Shown piece after piece: positions 13,128 to 13,828 of a DNA stretch of 13,828 bases. Where the stretch lies: contig JANXZP010000249.1 in the NCBI GenBank assembly GCA_025355485.1, forward strand, positions 1 to 13,828. Reading direction: 5' to 3'. A program made the position numbers and the translations under genes. This stretch comes from Pseudomonadota bacterium. GTDB taxonomy: Bacteria; Pseudomonadota; Gammaproteobacteria; Xanthomonadales; Xanthomonadaceae. How positions within the stretch are numbered: position 1 is the first letter of the stretch; each line of letters starts with the position of its first letter. The notes under the pieces were generated by a model, which saw nothing but the letters and a program-made list of their open reading frames with translations, had not been told where the DNA came from and did no database searches.

Positions 13128-13828
13128 GTGGTTTTCAACTCGCTGGCCTTCGTGGCGTTCTTCGCCATCGTCCTGCTGTTGCACTCGCTGCCATTCGGCT
13201 GGACGACCAAAAAGGTCAACCTGCTGGTCGCGAGCTATTTGTTCTACGCGGCATGGAATCCGCCGTTCGTGATCCTGCTGTGGATCTCGACGATCGTCGA
13301 CTGGTACGCCGCGCAGAAACTCGTCCATGCCGAGAAACAGGCGGCGCGGCGCGCGTGGATGCTGCTATCGGTGGTCGCCAACCTCGGCATGCTCGGCTAC
13401 TTCAAGTACGGCCACTTTCTGCTGGACAATTTCAGCACGTTGATGACGGGCCTCGGCCTGCATTACGTGCCGCCTGCGTGGGATATCGTGCTGCCGGTCG
13501 GCATCTCGTTCTACACCTTCGCGACGATGTCCTACACGCTGGATGTGTACCTGCGCCGCGCCAAGCCGGCGAGCAACTTCCTCGACTATGCATTGTTCGT
13601 CACTTTCTTCCCGCACCTGGTCGCGGGGCCGATCATGCGGCCGACCGAACTGGTGCCGCAATTCGCCGAACCGCGCCGCGCGAGCGCGGATCAATTGCGA
13701 TTCGGGCTGGTGCTGATGACGCTGGGGCTATTCCAGAAGATCGTGCTCGCCGACAGCTTCCTCGCGAAGGCGGCCGAGACGGTGTACGACGGCGACAAGC
13801 TGCCCGGCGCACTGGATGCCTGGTTCGG
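13128..13828 (+). CDS. MBOAT family O-acyltransferase, AlgI-like (3' truncated by window)
   Basis: The frame from the GTG at 13128 is open to the window end, giving the first 233 residues of a protein usually near 460-500 long. It belongs to the membrane-bound O-acyltransferase group that includes AlgI (alginate acetylation) and similar polysaccharide O-acetylases. Landmarks: the usual opening MVFNSLAFVAFFA, LLVASYLFYAAWNP (32-45), LGYFKYGHFLLDN (89-101), LPVGISFYTFATMSYTLDVY (122-141) and FFPHLVAGPIMRPTELVPQF (160-179). The conserved catalytic His of the family lies further on, outside the window. The GTG start is supported by the family-typical N-terminus and by GGGG at 13119-13122. The target polymer cannot be told; a partner gene for an AlgJ/AlgX-like or SGNH-type protein may follow outside the window. 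Confidence 0.92.
   Translation, partial: MVFNSLAFVAFFAIVLLLHSLPFGWTTKKVNLLVASYLFYAAWNPPFVILLWISTIVDWYAAQKLVHAEKQAARRAWMLLSVVANLGMLGYFKYGHFLLDNFSTLMTGLGLHYVPPAWDIVLPVGISFYTFATMSYTLDVYLRRAKPASNFLDYALFVTFFPHLVAGPIMRPTELVPQFAEPRRASADQLRFGLVLMTLGLFQKIVLADSFLAKAAETVYDGDKLPGALDAWF

Overview
The window reads as chromosome of a high-GC gammaproteobacterium, most likely order Xanthomonadales (Xanthomonadaceae/Rhodanobacteraceae-like). This rests on the queA-tgt-yajC-secD-secF order, the sequence style of the SecD and YajC N-termini, strong G/C third positions and the scarcity of Shine-Dalgarno sites. The taxon is inferred from sequence style, not from a search. All genes are on the + strand, and I see no tRNA, rRNA, CRISPR array, insertion sequence or phage gene.

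Layout. (1) 2-2959 is a transport and signalling module: the 3' end of an ABC ATPase gene, its ABC-2 type permease (ATGA overlap), a DesK-like membrane histidine kinase and a NarL/DesR-like response regulator. It closes with a strong hairpin that contains the last stop codon. (2) 3129-6564 is a translationally coupled pair of envelope genes. The first encodes a predicted lipoprotein with a DUF3142, glycosidase-like barrel; the second encodes a 709-residue predicted lipoprotein with helical-repeat character and a C-terminal membrane anchor. Their function is not known to me, and this pair is the best candidate for an undescribed system here. (3) 6626-12313 is the conserved queuosine and protein-export block: queA and tgt (tRNA queuosine synthesis), then yajC, secD and secF (Sec translocon accessory complex). 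(4) 12376-12990 encodes a CadD-like transporter, followed at 13128 by the start of an AlgI/MBOAT-type O-acyltransferase gene that runs off the window.

The most unusual item lies between tgt and yajC. Starting at the first base after the tgt stop codon, 161 bases repeat the last 162 bases of tgt in tandem. The copies are about 73% identical by hand alignment; the second has a single-base deletion and ends in an aligned TAG. Most differences look like old coding divergence, so this is either a decayed tandem duplication or the leftover 3' end of a displaced tgt allele.

A second protein-level oddity is an aspartate (Asp213) in SecF, next to the GYSxND membrane motif, where I expect a neutral residue. 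It lines up with the functional aspartate of SecD. No gap without a gene exceeds 300 bases: the largest are 8803-9023 (the tgt remnant and a hairpin), 2960-3128 (hairpin and leader) and 12991-13127 (short repeats and a possible promoter).
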